Of a DNA stretch of 64,000 nucleotides, positions 22,954-33,601 are shown piece by piece. A model generated the notes under the pieces. The model saw only the letters and a list, made by a program, of their open reading frames with translations. It was not told where the DNA came from and searched no databases. The stretch is from Acytostelium subglobosum LB1. Lineage: Eukaryota; Evosea; Eumycetozoa; Acytosteliales; Acytosteliaceae. The position numbers and the translations under genes are program-made. Every line of letters begins with the position of its first letter. Positions within the stretch are counted from its first letter, which is position 1. Location: assembly GCF_000787575.1 (NCBI RefSeq), contig NW_012236509.1, forward strand, positions 471,076 through 535,075. Reading direction: 5' to 3'.

Positions 22954-22998
22954 TTTACATCATAACTTTCACGGGGATGCCGAGCACAGTCTTCTTGA

Positions 22999-23110
22999 TT
23001 ATCTTTCTTTGTAAGTTGGACACACACCACTTTGTGTAAAAGCAACTTCTTTGAAGATGTCGAATGGGCCATCCTTGATGATGTCCACCATCACCTCCAG
23101 TGCCTTTAGA
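22999..23110 (-). pseudogene. Possible gene remnant of about 35 codons
   Basis: Reading the minus strand from about 23107 gives an open frame ending in TAA at 23001-22999, with a protein-like stretch (LEVMVDIIKDGPFDIFKEVA). It has no ATG in frame and no clear splice partner; a possible AAAG acceptor precedes it. It could be the last exon of a lost gene or a mobile-element fragment. I do not recognise the family. Confidence 0.25.
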
Positions 23111-23293
23111 ATGAGGAAACTCTTAGATCATTGATAATGCCCATTAACATAACATAAACCAACACTTACTGATTCAATCATACTCACTCACTCATTCTCT
23201 CTCTCTCTCTCTCAAATGATCACCTCATCCCTTTGGATTTTCAAAGTAAGACTTTAGTTGTTTGTATCTCTAGCGTGACACGTCAGCCTAAAT

Positions 23294-23415
23294 ATCTCAC
23301 TCGTTCAAACTTGCCAAAAAGAGGAAGTGATTGATGACGTAACAAACTGTGTTGTCAAATAAAATCTCACTCGTTGTGGTCATGATCTGGTAATGTTTTG
23401 ATTTGATGACGTAAC
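23294..23415 (+). promoter_or_regulatory. Duplicated module: CTCACTCGTT plus CRE-like TGACGTAA
   Basis: Two copies, about 70 bases apart, of ATCTCACTCGTT (starts 23294 and 23364) each followed by TTGATGACGTAAC (starts 23331 and 23403). TGACGTAA is a bZIP (CRE/ATF-like) half-palindrome. A third bZIP-like core, CACGTCA, lies at about 23278. The module sits 600-700 bases upstream of the second E2F gene. Confidence 0.4.
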
Positions 23416-23421
23416 AGGCCG

Positions 23422-23450
23422 GTCCTTTGGGAATCTAGTGCCCAAAGGAC
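23422..23450 (+). repeat. Perfect 10-bp inverted repeat, 9-base loop
   Basis: GTCCTTTGGG at 23422-23431 and CCCAAAGGAC at 23441-23450. It directly follows the second TGACGTAA motif. Confidence 0.85.
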
Positions 23451-24008
23451 GAGTGTGATGGCTAAAGCCACATTATCCATCACCTTCATCATTCTCGACC
23501 ACCACCTCATCAGAACAATCAACCACACATTTTTCAATCTGGCAAACGAAGGGCCAAACCCGACGAGAATTCATTCCCTCATTAACAACAAAGACAGTCT
23601 TGGTTGATTGATTGATGGTCGAGGGGGGATGAGTGGCCCATCCAACACGTCACTCCAATCAAATATTGATGATGTAAACCATCAACACTTCATACAGATG
23701 AATGGATGCTACAGGACTCTGCCAACCATCACCACCACCTTTGATCAAACATTGCAGTGCACTTCAATAAAGGCAACACACAAGTGTTGTTGCCTGTATG
23801 CACTAAGAATTATACATTGATTTCTATTTCAACCGTTTCAAAGAGCCCTCATTACTAAACATTAGTTTGTTAGATGGTCGAGTGAATAAACTTTGAACAT
23901 GTCCATTGATAATCACTCTATATCATTCATTCATTCACTCAATCATTCATACAATCGTTCATTCACTCATTCAATCTTAACAAACAACGTTCACTCTTTA
24001 AATATAAC

Positions 24009-25136
24009 ATGGATCCCAATAACAACAACAACATTAATATTAATAATGAAGATGGAAATATAGACCTCAACAACAACAATATCATCTCATATAATCATAC
24101 TTCGTTTGATTACTATACTAATAATATTAATAACTATAATAATACAATGTCTTATTTTAATGTAAATGATAATAATACCTACAATAATAATAATAATACT
24201 ATTAACATTAATAATATCAATCATCAATTACAATTGAACTTTGAGTCCATCAACTTGGATTTCATTTATAATCAACCTGAGATTCAATCACCTTCATCAT
24301 GGGCTTCATCTCCATCATCCTCTTCATCCTCAATAATATCGTCACCATTTGATTATGACCAAATGTCTCCGATCCAAATGACATCACCCGACACCTACGT
24401 TCAATCAACTTCACCAACTATAACTTCAACTACCAGTACCGCCATTAACAATCACCCTTATAAATACTACAATCAACATCCCCAACTACAACAACTACCA
24501 CAATCCGACAATCTACCGGTGTTCTTGGATGAGATGTCTCCTAGGCCTACCGCCAAACAACTTGGAAGCGACCCTTCAATGGCCGAGATCCAACCACCCA
24601 AACCCAGCCTATCATTGAGGAAGATGTCTGATACGTTGCTTGGAGAGTATCGAAATGCGCCGTCAGGGCAGTACGTTGACATCCGTAGGCTGGTCGAGAA
24701 GATTAAGGTGACCAAGAGACGTCTATACGAGATAATGAGCATTATGGAGTACTTTGGAGTGGTGCGAAAGGAAGTCCGTGACACGTATTACTGGACAGGA
24801 CTGAACAATATTGCCCAAGCAGTCCAGACCAAGGTATTTGATGCGCCACCAGACCAACAGCCACACAAGACATCGTTCACCAACCTATGCCATCGTCTTG
24901 TCTGCCTATTTGTGAGCAGACCAGTTCTCAGTATTGTTGATGCCAGGGATGAGCTTGGTCTTGGCTCCATGCCAGCACGTTGTAAACGACTCTATGATAT
25001 TGCCAACATCCTCGAGAGTCTCGGACTAATAGCCAAGTCTGTTAAAGTCGGTGGAAAACAACTATACATGTGGCAGGGGCCATTACCTCCAGCGTCAACC
25101 ACATCACCAGTGTCTGTGACCACGACACCTCTGTAA
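24009..25136 (+). CDS. Atypical E2F transcription factor with two winged-helix domains (copy 2)
   Basis: Single exon of 375 residues, tandem paralogue of the gene at 21406. The N-terminal 190 residues are mainly Asn plus Ser/Pro patches; the same (S/M)SP and TSP patches as in copy 1 remain visible. First winged helix about 198-262: QYVDIRRLVEKIKVTKRRLYEIMSIMEYFGVVRKEVRDTYYW. Second about 277-358: SIVDARDELGLGSMPARCKRLYDIANILESLGLI and a final MWQG. The first domains of the two copies are near-identical across the recognition helix (VTKRR.YEIM..ME.FGVVRKEVRDTY.W), whereas the second domains and N-termini have diverged. The same orientation and no gene between them indicate a local duplication. 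Confidence 0.85.
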   Translation: MDPNNNNNININNEDGNIDLNNNNIISYNHTSFDYYTNNINNYNNTMSYFNVNDNNTYNNNNNTININNINHQLQLNFESINLDFIYNQPEIQSPSSWASSPSSSSSSIISSPFDYDQMSPIQMTSPDTYVQSTSPTITSTTSTAINNHPYKYYNQHPQLQQLPQSDNLPVFLDEMSPRPTAKQLGSDPSMAEIQPPKPSLSLRKMSDTLLGEYRNAPSGQYVDIRRLVEKIKVTKRRLYEIMSIMEYFGVVRKEVRDTYYWTGLNNIAQAVQTKVFDAPPDQQPHKTSFTNLCHRLVCLFVSRPVLSIVDARDELGLGSMPARCKRLYDIANILESLGLIAKSVKVGGKQLYMWQGPLPPASTTSPVSVTTTPL

Positions 25137-25513
25137 ATCAATCACAATAAATAATATTAATAATAATGTATAATAATAATAATATATAACATATGGTGTG
25201 TATATATATACATTAACATATATTATCCTCATTGACCAGAATTAGAGAATAGGTGAATGAATGAATGAATGTGTGAACTGGAATGAGAGAGAATGAGGGG
25301 TTGTCATGTGGTAACGTTTTTCAATTGTTGAAAGGTGTGTGAAACAACTAAACATTTATTTCAATTTATTTGTTTTTTTTTGGAAGTTTGTGGAGTGTGG
25401 ACAGACTCCTCGCTCGAGGATACCCAACACACCAACGCTGAATGGATACAAGCTACTGATATCAATCGTTTGCCACTCACCACTTGCGCGTTAACCTCCT
25501 ATCATATCACACA
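25137..25513. other. Promoter region of eL31
   Basis: About 375 bases. It is extremely AT-rich at 25140-25220 (3' side of the E2F gene), with a (TGAA)n run at 25250-25272 and a T-run at 25372-25381. The last 120 bases are GC-richer and probably the leader of eL31. Confidence 0.5.
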
Positions 25514-26234
25514 ATGTCGACCAAGAAGACCACCACCAGAGCCGAGCAGGGACCAATCTCCCGCGAGTACACCATCAACCTTAAGAGCAGACTCTTGGGA
25601 AGGTATGAATCAATCATTCAATCAATCAATCTTGCGACAGGACAGGCAAGACAGGATAGAGACAATACAGGCAACACGACAGAGATGATACAGATACAGG
25701 ATGATGATGATTGACACGATATGTCCCACCAATATATAGCTCCTTCAAGGATAGAGCCCCAAAGGCCGTCAAGCAGGTCAGACAGTTCGCCCAGAAGGCC
25801 ATGAGCACCAAGGATGTTCGCATTGACAACAAGCTGAACTGCTTGCTCTGGTCCCAGGGTATCAAGAACGTTCCCCACAGAATTCGCGTCGTCCTCTCCA
25901 GAAAGAGAAACGAGGACGAGAACGCCAGAGAGAAGTTCTACACTCTTGCCACATTCGTTGCCACCAAGTCCTTCAAGGTGCGTATTATAACGATCATCAA
26001 GCAGCAGTACTCGACATGTTCATGCGATAAAGCGATCGATCACATACAGATAAACAGACACAAAAGAATGACATTGATACGATGAACATGACCGACTCGA
26101 CTTGCGACTACTGGACAGCGAATATTTTGACATTCACAATCATTACAATCTCTCATAGCTCCGTACTAACTTAATCAATCAATCTCAATCAAACATTATA
26201 GGGTCTCAAGACCAAGGTCGTCACTGACAACTAA
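25514..26234 (+). CDS. rpl31: 60S ribosomal protein L31 (eL31)
   Basis: Three exons, 25514-25602, 25740-25977 and 26202-26234, giving 119 residues, the normal eL31 size. Family features: [69 protein letters not shown] and the short last exon [10 protein letters not shown]. It sits on the 60S subunit near the peptide exit. Introns are 137 and 224 bases; the second is long for this window. Codon use is strongly biased (AAG, GTC, TCC), as in eS12. Confidence 0.96.
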
Positions 26235-26993
26235 ACATCAGTGTCGCAATTGATGAAAGACATTCATTATGACAGGAATAAACAGCAGCCCCTCAAACAA
26301 AAATGCATTCGACTTCTTCCACTTCACTTCCCAATCATGTAGTAATCTCTTTAATTGATCGATGGGATCGTTGATAGGTAAGGCAAGATTCAATCGAAGC
26401 CATGGCCCTTGGTTTGGCTTTGTTTGTAGTGGCATGACATGGTAACAGGTAATATATTACTTAAAAAGGGTGAACCCTAGATCTTTCCCTAGGACAGATC
26501 TCTTGATGGTCGACCGAACCGAGCAAACAAGATCGTGATTATGATCTTAATGATAATTTGCATTGGTGCTGCTAAGAGACCTTGATTCCAATATCACTCA
26601 AAAGTGTATAACTACAATCCAATCAATTAACAATCAACCATTAATGGGATTATTATTAAAATTGATTGAATTTGATTGATAAAGGTGTTGTAATACATTG
26701 ATTACCTTTCCAACCATCTTCCATCCATTGGTGTGACCTATCAAATATGTGTATAATCAATCAGTACTTCGGTTTATATTTAAAGGTATTTAAATTATTA
26801 ATATTTTGTTGGACCTTAGGGGTTCGAAGAGAGAGGAAACACAAACAAACAAAAAGAATGAAAGTTGAGCACAAGAAGTCACTTCCAATTTTTTAGTGCT
26901 TGTACAGATAGAAGAGAATAGAGTATTATGTCGAAGTACTTGTCTGCATAGCCGGTCGTATAATCTGATATTATATAACTGTCAACGTTAGCT
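26235..26993. other. Spacer downstream of eL31
   Basis: About 760 bases without supported genes. Small inverted repeats are present, for example AAGATC/GATCTT around 26529-26548. The last 60 bases contain a TATA-like TATTATATAAC at about 26969-26979, some 20-30 bases before the hairpin-rich block. Confidence 0.45.
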
Positions 26994-27405
26994 GGGAACA
27001 AATACACACAACAAACGTGTATTCCCGTTTAATAGGAGAAACATATCATACTGGGATATGGAGCACAATACAACAGTGCAGCCTACGTGGTTACCCATAC
27101 CGCGCTATATCGCCGACTCTTTTTAAGAGTTGGGATGCTTTCCCGTTAGCTTCGCAACGCCTACCCACATATACTCGTTACGTCTCCGATGTCGACAGGT
27201 GGTTCAAGAGAAGAAGTCAACAATAAGAGCCCTGGTCTCATACCTTCTTCCCGGGGGGAAGGATGAGATAGCTCTCGGTCGGGTTGGGACATATTACCCA
27301 ATATATGTCTCCTCCTCCGAGATCTATCCAATCCTACACTCACTGCACATGTTGGATCGATTGGCTGTAACAAGAATATAACAATAAAGTTAACCGAAAG
27401 GTTTT
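26994..27405 (+). ncRNA. Candidate structured non-coding RNA, about 410 nt
   Basis: No convincing ORF, but a chain of hairpins found by eye. GGG+AATACAC (26994-27007) pairs with GTGTATT+CCC (27017-27026). CATATC (27042-27047) pairs with GATATG (27055-27060). CCGACTCT (27113-27120) pairs with AGAGTTGG (27126-27133). TCTCAT plus CCTTC (27236-27247) pair with GAAGG plus ATGAGA (27258-27268). TCTCGG (27273-27278) pairs with CCGAGA (27317-27322), enclosing GACATAT/ATATGTC. ATCCAAT pairs with GTTGGAT (27326-27357). At the 3' end AACC-GAAA-GGTT (27392-27403) runs into TTTT, as at a Pol III terminator. A TATA-like element lies just upstream. I find no SRP, RNase P, U-snRNA or 5S signature. Alternatives are a mobile-element fragment or chance hairpins. 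Confidence 0.35.
27392..27405 (+). terminator. GAAA-tetraloop hairpin followed by T-run
   Basis: AACC (27392-27395), GNRA-type loop GAAA, GGTT (27400-27403), continuing as TTTT (27402-27405). It fits the 3' end of a Pol III transcript on the + strand. It lies 82 bases from the end of the minus-strand colossin-like gene. Confidence 0.35.
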
Positions 27406-27486
27406 ATACATTAATTACGTCTATGTTTAATATTTGATTGATTGATTGGTTGGTTGGTTGATTGGTTGGTTGAATGGTTGATGGTC

Positions 27487-30400
27487 CTATGGTGCAGTTA
27501 GTTTGACCCATCCTATTGGTACAACGAATGAATGAATGAGTTAGAATGATTGGAGATGATGACAACGATGTTGAAGATTGATATGACTTACCAGAGTTGG
27601 CAATGATATTCCTGTTGGTTGAACCAGGCTGTGGCAATGATAGACAATAGGTGCCATTGCTGTCAAAGACATTGTCATTCATGGTTACACCAGGTGCAAA
27701 TAGGCCATCGGGTGACGTGCCATATAAACAGTAGTCACCAGAATCCACGTCTTCAAACTTGTAGTATCCAGATGTACGAGAGTGTTCCATGACAAAGTTC
27801 TTGCCTCTAAGCAACTTTATCATAATATTATATGTACTTGACTTCTTGTTAAGTACACCATCGTTGGTTTTATCATTCCACAAGTATACTTCGATACTGA
27901 ATGTCGTGTTGCTAACCATTGCTACTCGGTTGATTGATTGATTGATTAGGGTTTGATGTACATATGCTGAGCTCAATGATTAATTGATACTTACCAAGGT
28001 GTGCATTGGTGTTTGATGGAGGTACAGTGGTGCAATAACTGTCTGTGTCTTTGTTGAACACGTTGTCATTCATTGTGACACTGTGTTGGAATCCAGCCTT
28101 GGAGGCAAAGATGCAGTACTGTCCTGAGGGGATACCAGTGAAGGCGTAGGAGCCATTGGCTAGATCAATGGTATTGACCACTGAGCCATCACCCTTCTTG
28201 AGTACCATGCGAACACCGTTCAGAAGTGCCTTGGTGTCCAGAATGCCCAGTTTGTTATCTCTGTCGTCCCATATCTGGCCACTCAATGTCTAGGTGGGTA
28301 TCTTCATCATTGCAAAGTTGGCCGCGGTGTTTGATGGAGGCAATGTTGTGCAGTACTTGCCATTCTCAAAGACATTGTCATTCTTGAAGAAACCTGGAAG
28401 ATATCCATCCTTTGTGCCAACGATGCAGTATTGCCCAGGCTTGAGATCGTCAAACAAATACGCTCCTTTCACGACATTGTCAAGACCGACCATCGAGCCA
28501 TTGGGGTATTGTAGCTCCATTCGTACATATGTCAGCAGGTTGTTGGTGTCAATCCTGCCCTGTTGTCCCTGACTGTCGTCCCAAACAATGCCAGCCAATT
28601 GATACCTGGGCGCAAGCTTCATACCAAAGTGTGCAGCAGTGTTGGATGGAGGTATGGCAAAGCAATACTTTCCAGTGGCATCAAACACGTTGTCACCAAA
28701 GTGATTGATAGGGATGTAGGTGTCATTAGGGTACCGTCCAAATATACAATAGTTGCCACGGGGTATCGTGAATGAGTACGATCCAGTCACATTGTCCAAC
28801 AGGTGTATGCTATCACCATATTGATTTTGAAGATCAATAGTTGCTCCATTCAGCAGATTGGCCATGTTGAGCCTGCCATCATTGTTGACATCATTGAACA
28901 CGTTTCCTTGGATTGTAAGCGTCTCAGCGGCGATCATTCCAATGTTGGCATTGTCCTCGTTGGGTGGGAGGGTCGTGCAGAACTTGCCATTGTTGAACTT
29001 GTTGTCATTCATGAATGGACCGGGGATGTAGCTTCCATTGGGATATGATGCGACGATGCAATATTCACCAGCTCTCAGATCATCGAATGTATAAGTTGCA
29101 AAGGTATTCTTCTTGGATATGTATATGCTGCCATCACTATACAAATCCAGTTGAACATCGTACAGTAATGACTTCTTGTCCATCACTCCATCATTGTTCT
29201 TATCAATGAACATATATCCACCAATACGGAATGTCTCATTGCCAACCATTGCTATAATTTGTTGATTGATTGATCGGGTGGGTCAGTGATTGATTGATTG
29301 ATTGAATGATTGAGTGATGGAGGGTCAGTGTTTGACTATCTTACCAAAGTGAGCATTGGCGATGGATGGAGGGACGGTCGTGCAGTATTTTCCATCAGAG
29401 TAATATACGCTGTACTGGCCTGGGACACTTGGCTTGAATCCTCTCTTTGATCCAAAGATGCAGTATTGACCTGGCAACAAATCATCAAAGGTGTAGGTGA
29501 TGTTGGCGTTGGTGATGGTGCTGATCACAGTTCCATTTGGATACCTGAGTTGCATCTGAACATTCCTGAGAGGTTTGTCCAAATAGGCTGGCTCGGAGCT
29601 GTCCGCTCAGTTGGTATGTGGTTCCCTTGTCAAGTCCAAGGTTGGCGGCAGTGTTTGATGGAGGAACCTTGGTACAGAACTTGCCATTGACAAACACGTT
29701 GTCAGCCTGCTTTGTAGGACTGGGTGTGTATCTTGCATCGGGGTAAGTGGCCACAATACAATATTGTCCACGGTTGAGGTTGGCGAATGAGTAGCTTCCT
29801 TGTGTGTTGCTGAGATGTGATCACTCCACCGACATTGTCCTGTAGTTCCAGGTTCACGCCCTTGACCAAGTCATTAGGGTCCATTACTCCATTGTTCTTG
29901 TCATTGAATGTCATGCCCTGTAGTGTGTACTTCTCATCCTTGATCATGGCTGTGATTGGGGGGTGATTCGGTTAGTGATTGACCAGCGGTGAGCTAGTGA
30001 TCGTGTTCCAACAAGTACTTACAGCAATATGCCTTGGAGTTTGATGGTGGGATGTCGGTGCAGAACCTGCCAGTATTGTCGTATACATTGTCTCGGATGG
30101 CAAAGCCTGGGAGATAGTTGGACTTGGTTGCCACAACACAGTATCGACCTTGGAGTAGATTGACAAATGAGTATACTCCTGTTTGTGAAGAGTATACTGT
30201 GCCAGTCTTTGTGCCATTGGCGAATTGGATCTCCATCGCAGCGCCCTCAATTGGCTTGTTTGAATCGAACACTCCTGCGTTGTCTAGAGTGTCGTCCCAA
30301 ACAATTCCTTCGAGTACATATGTTGGAGCCTTCTTCATACCAAAGTGAGCCGATAGGTTGTTGGGAGGCACTTGAGTACAGAACTTGCCGTTGGTAAACA

Positions 30401-32531
30401 CGTTGTCGCCAATGTGATCACCTGATATGTATGTACCATCGGGATAGCGTCCGACAATACAATAGGTGCCTTGAGGTACGGCGAATGAGTATGATCCTGT
30501 AACATTCTCCAACGTTTGAATATTCGTGCCAATGTCTGTTTGAGGCTCAATGGTCGCTCCATTCAACAAGTTTGCCGTGTTGAGCACGCCATCATTGTTG
30601 ACATCATAGAATACGCTGCCTTGGATCGTGTATGTTTGAGCGAGCACCATTCCAAAGTCGGCATTGTCTTCGTTGGGTGGGATACTCGTGCAGAACTTGC
30701 CATTGTTGAACTTGTTGTCATTCTTACCAGGGATGTAGCTGCCATTGGGGTATGATCCCACGATACAATACTCTCCAGCTCTAAGGTCCTCGAATGTATA
30801 CGTTGCAAAGGTGTTCTCCTTGGTGATATACAAGTTACCCTTGCCATTGAACAACTGCATACGAGCATCATGCAACCTTGTCATTAACTCCATCACCGTT
30901 CTTATCAATGAACAAGTATCCTCCAATACGGAATGTCTGATTGGCTACCATGGCTGTTGATAGGTGGGTTGGATAATGGATAGGGATTAGTTAGATACTG
31001 GAATGATTCCAAGTATGTGGGGGTTGACTTACCAAAGTGGGCATTTGGGATTGATGGTGGAGCTGTTGTGCAGAACTTGCCATCTGTGGAGAATACGTTG
31101 TCTTTGGCCTTGGCGCCAGGTGCGTATCCTAACTTGGAGCCAAAGATACAGTATTATCCAGCAAGGAGATTGGTCCATTCAAGAAAGATGATGGACCAAC
31201 ATGGATACAGTACTCGCCATTGTTGAACACGTTGTCATTGTGGCGTATACCTGGAGCGTACTTGCCAGTTGGGTCTGATCCATAGACACAGTATGATGCA
31301 GACTAGAGGTTGTTGAATGAATATGTGCCATTGGCAGGATCAATCACACTGATCGTATGTCCATTGAAATCCTTGAGTACCATCCTCATTCCACCAAGTA
31401 ACCTAGAAGTATTAAGTATTCCTTGCTTATCTCTGGTATCATCCCAAATATATCCTTGGATGGAGAACCTAGGTACCTTCACCATGGCTAGTGTTGGTGT
31501 TGGGGGTTGGGGGGGTAGGGTTGAGTTAGTACTCTGATTGGGATAGTTCCGGTCGATCAATCAGGGACTTACCAAAGTATGCATCAGTGTGTGATGGACC
31601 AAGGGCGGTGCAGAATCTACCAAACATGTCGAATACATTGTCATTCCTGTTAATACCCGGAACGTAGGAGTTGTTTGGATAGGATCCAACGACGCAATAT
31701 TGGCCAGATGGTAGGTTGTTGAAAGAGTAGGTACCATTCGCTTGTTCAATGACTTTCAACTGATTGCCGCTGTTGTCTTGGAGTACCATTCTCACGCCAT
31801 TGAGTAAGTTTGATTTGTTAAGAATACCCTGGTTACCAATTGTATCATCCCAAATATATCCTTGAATGATAAAGAACTTGATGGGAGGCCGACTAGTAAG
31901 AGGCGGAGTAACAGGAGGAGGAGTTGGGGGTTCAGTGGGAGGCTCAGTTGGCGGTTCAGTGGGAGGTTCGGTGGGAGGCTCAGTGGGGGGTTCGGTGGGA
32001 GGCTCAGTGGGCGGCTCAGTTGGCGGCTCAGTTGGTGGCGGAGTAGGGTCAGATGGAGGCTCGGTTGGAGGCTGGGTAGGGGGAGGTGTTGTGGTTGTTG
32101 ATGACATTGATGTGGTGGATGAAGTAGTAGTCGTGACACCACCTGTTGTAGTCAATGTTGAGGATGTTGTCATATTGCCAGTGAATGTCGAGGAGGAGGT
32201 CGATAGAGAGACTGGAACACATCTTGGTTCACCATTGACGACTTGACATGCAAGGTTTGGTGGACATTGAAGAAATCTACATTTATCCAAACAAGTTGGT
32301 GGCAAACAATGTTCCTCGCCACAACATACTTGATGATCTGGGCAATATATATCTCCACATAGTTCTAAAAAGGTATTAATAATAATATTGAATTAGTCTT
32401 TGTTAAATTCAATCATTCATCATCCATCTATAAATCATACTCTTCTTGTTGATGTTGGTGGAAGATGATGCTGTTAAACAACAACTACAACAAAATAATA
32501 AAAGTAGAAAGAGAGGAATAATCCCTCTCAT
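27487..32531 (-). pseudogene. Decayed SdrD_B-repeat (colossin-like) secreted protein gene
   Basis: Exon-like blocks on the minus strand: 32531-32441, 32364-31573, 31487-31033, 30953-30023, 29949-29345, 29251-27995, 27921-27592 and 27512-27487, all joined by phase-1 introns. The start encodes a clear signal peptide (MRGIIPLFLLLLFCC). A Cys-rich CTDC-like module follows (LCGDIYCPDHQVCCG, CPPNLACQV), then a Ser/Thr stretch, a PPTE tandem repeat and about 13 SdrD_B repeats. The frame is broken several times: TAG at 31305-31303 and TAA at 31156-31154, both where other repeats have Gln in GQYC; a deletion with frame change at about 31165-31195; frame changes at about 30885, 29820 and 29580; and TAG at 28292-28290 where a Tyr is expected. 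Neighbouring genes mostly lack such lesions, so decay is more likely than sequencing error, which cannot be excluded. Confidence 0.75.
31915..32075 (-). repeat. 12-bp tandem repeat encoding Pro-Pro-Thr-Glu
   Basis: The + strand shows degenerate GGCTCAGTGGGC-like units about 12 bases long, coding PPTE repeats on the minus strand between the Cys-rich head and the SdrD_B repeats. It probably forms an extended, O-glycosylated stalk. Confidence 0.85.
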
Positions 32532-33357
32532 TCTTTTAATAATAATAATTATTTACCTTTATGTTATAAATATTTATTAGGAGGGAGAAATAATAAATGA
32601 AAAAATGAAAGGAAAATTAATCTCATCATTCATTTATTGTAAAAATGTGTTTGATTGTTGTTGTTGTAGTGTATTATGTGTTGTGTGTAGGGTCATCCTT
32701 TGTACAAAAAGAGGGCGGCAGGGCCACCAATACATACATCCAGCCATCTATCCATCCATCCAGCCATTCATCCATTCATTCATTCATTCCTATATTCATT
32801 CTTCGACACCCTTATTAGTGTGTTTTGTGTTGGTGGTATGATTTGGTTGATGATGGTGGTGATGCATCACACCACAGTAATTCATGAGTGTAGATGGAAG
32901 GGCAAACACCTGCTTAAGCACCATCACATAATGCAGTGCTATGATATATTAAATCTACAGTCTCAAAATAAATGAATGCGACGTATTTCATTTGGATATC
33001 TTGGCGGTGGCTGTGGCGGTGAGTGCAGAGAGATGATAGTGTGGGTGTGATTGATTGAATGATTGAATGATTGAATACTAGATTATGAATAAGTGCATAT
33101 GTGTTTGATTGTATTTGTCATTCACTTGCCTTTTGAATTGAACACCCATCTTTGTTGAATGTCACACTTCAGTATGGAGCAAAAAAAAACGAATAAAATT
33201 AAATCAAATCAGTGTTTTTGAACTCTTTGAAGACGACTCACGACTCGACTCGTTCGTCTAAATGAATCCATAGTTTCAACTCATATTCTCTCTTACACAT
33301 ACATACATACATATATAATCAGTCAATATCAGTGAAGTGAAGTGAGTGTTTTCAAAT
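32532..33357. other. Divergent spacer between colossin-like gene and UTP20
   Basis: About 825 bases with an AT-rich promoter-like part at 32540-32600, ATCC/ATTC microsatellites at 32735-32800, TGAT repeats near 33050, and an (ACAT)n run at 33297-33313 just before UTP20. No ORF of interest. Confidence 0.5.
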
Positions 33358-33567
33358 ATGGACACTACTAGCATTAGCAAGAAGAGTAAACATGGCTTCA
33401 CTACAACTGCCGAAGAGTACTACTCAGAAGAGGGAGACCAGTCCACATTACCAATCGCTGCCACTCCATCAGTTGGACGATCAAAGAAGAAGAATACATA
33501 TAGAGTACGTACTCCCCATCACTCACTCACTCGATCACTCGATCACTCGATCACTCACATCACTCAC

Positions 33568-33601
<34 letters not shown>

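Larger units (their letters stand above)
22954..24008. other. Spacer between tandem E2F genes with a two-copy motif module and a hairpin
   Basis: About 1050 bases. A coding-like remnant on the minus strand lies at about 22999-23110. The motifs ATCTCACTCGTT and TTGATGACGTAAC each occur twice about 70 bases apart (23294/23364 and 23331/23403). A perfect 10-bp hairpin lies at 23422-23450. From 23920 to 24000 it is the AT-rich leader of the second E2F gene. Confidence 0.55.

Noticed and set aside
25978-26201. Possible box C/D snoRNA in the long second intron of eL31
   Set aside because: Only an imperfect C-like box (CGATGAA) and no paired D box with terminal stem.
26815-26835. GGTTCGAAG resembling a tRNA B box
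   Set aside because: No matching acceptor stem, A box or anticodon arm around it.
26994-27405. Identification of the structured block as SRP RNA, RNase P RNA or U3
   Set aside because: The helix-8 GGAA/AGCA core of SRP, the GAAAGUCC and ACANAA boxes of RNase P, and C/D boxes of U3 are not present on either strand.
31154-31305. Reassigned code with TAR = Gln to explain stops in the colossin-like gene
   Set aside because: All other genes use TAA and TAG as normal stops, and the same locus has frameshifts and a stop replacing Tyr.
31866-32246. + strand ORF of GGSVGGSV repeats
   Set aside because: Shadow of the PPTE repeat of the minus-strand colossin-like gene.
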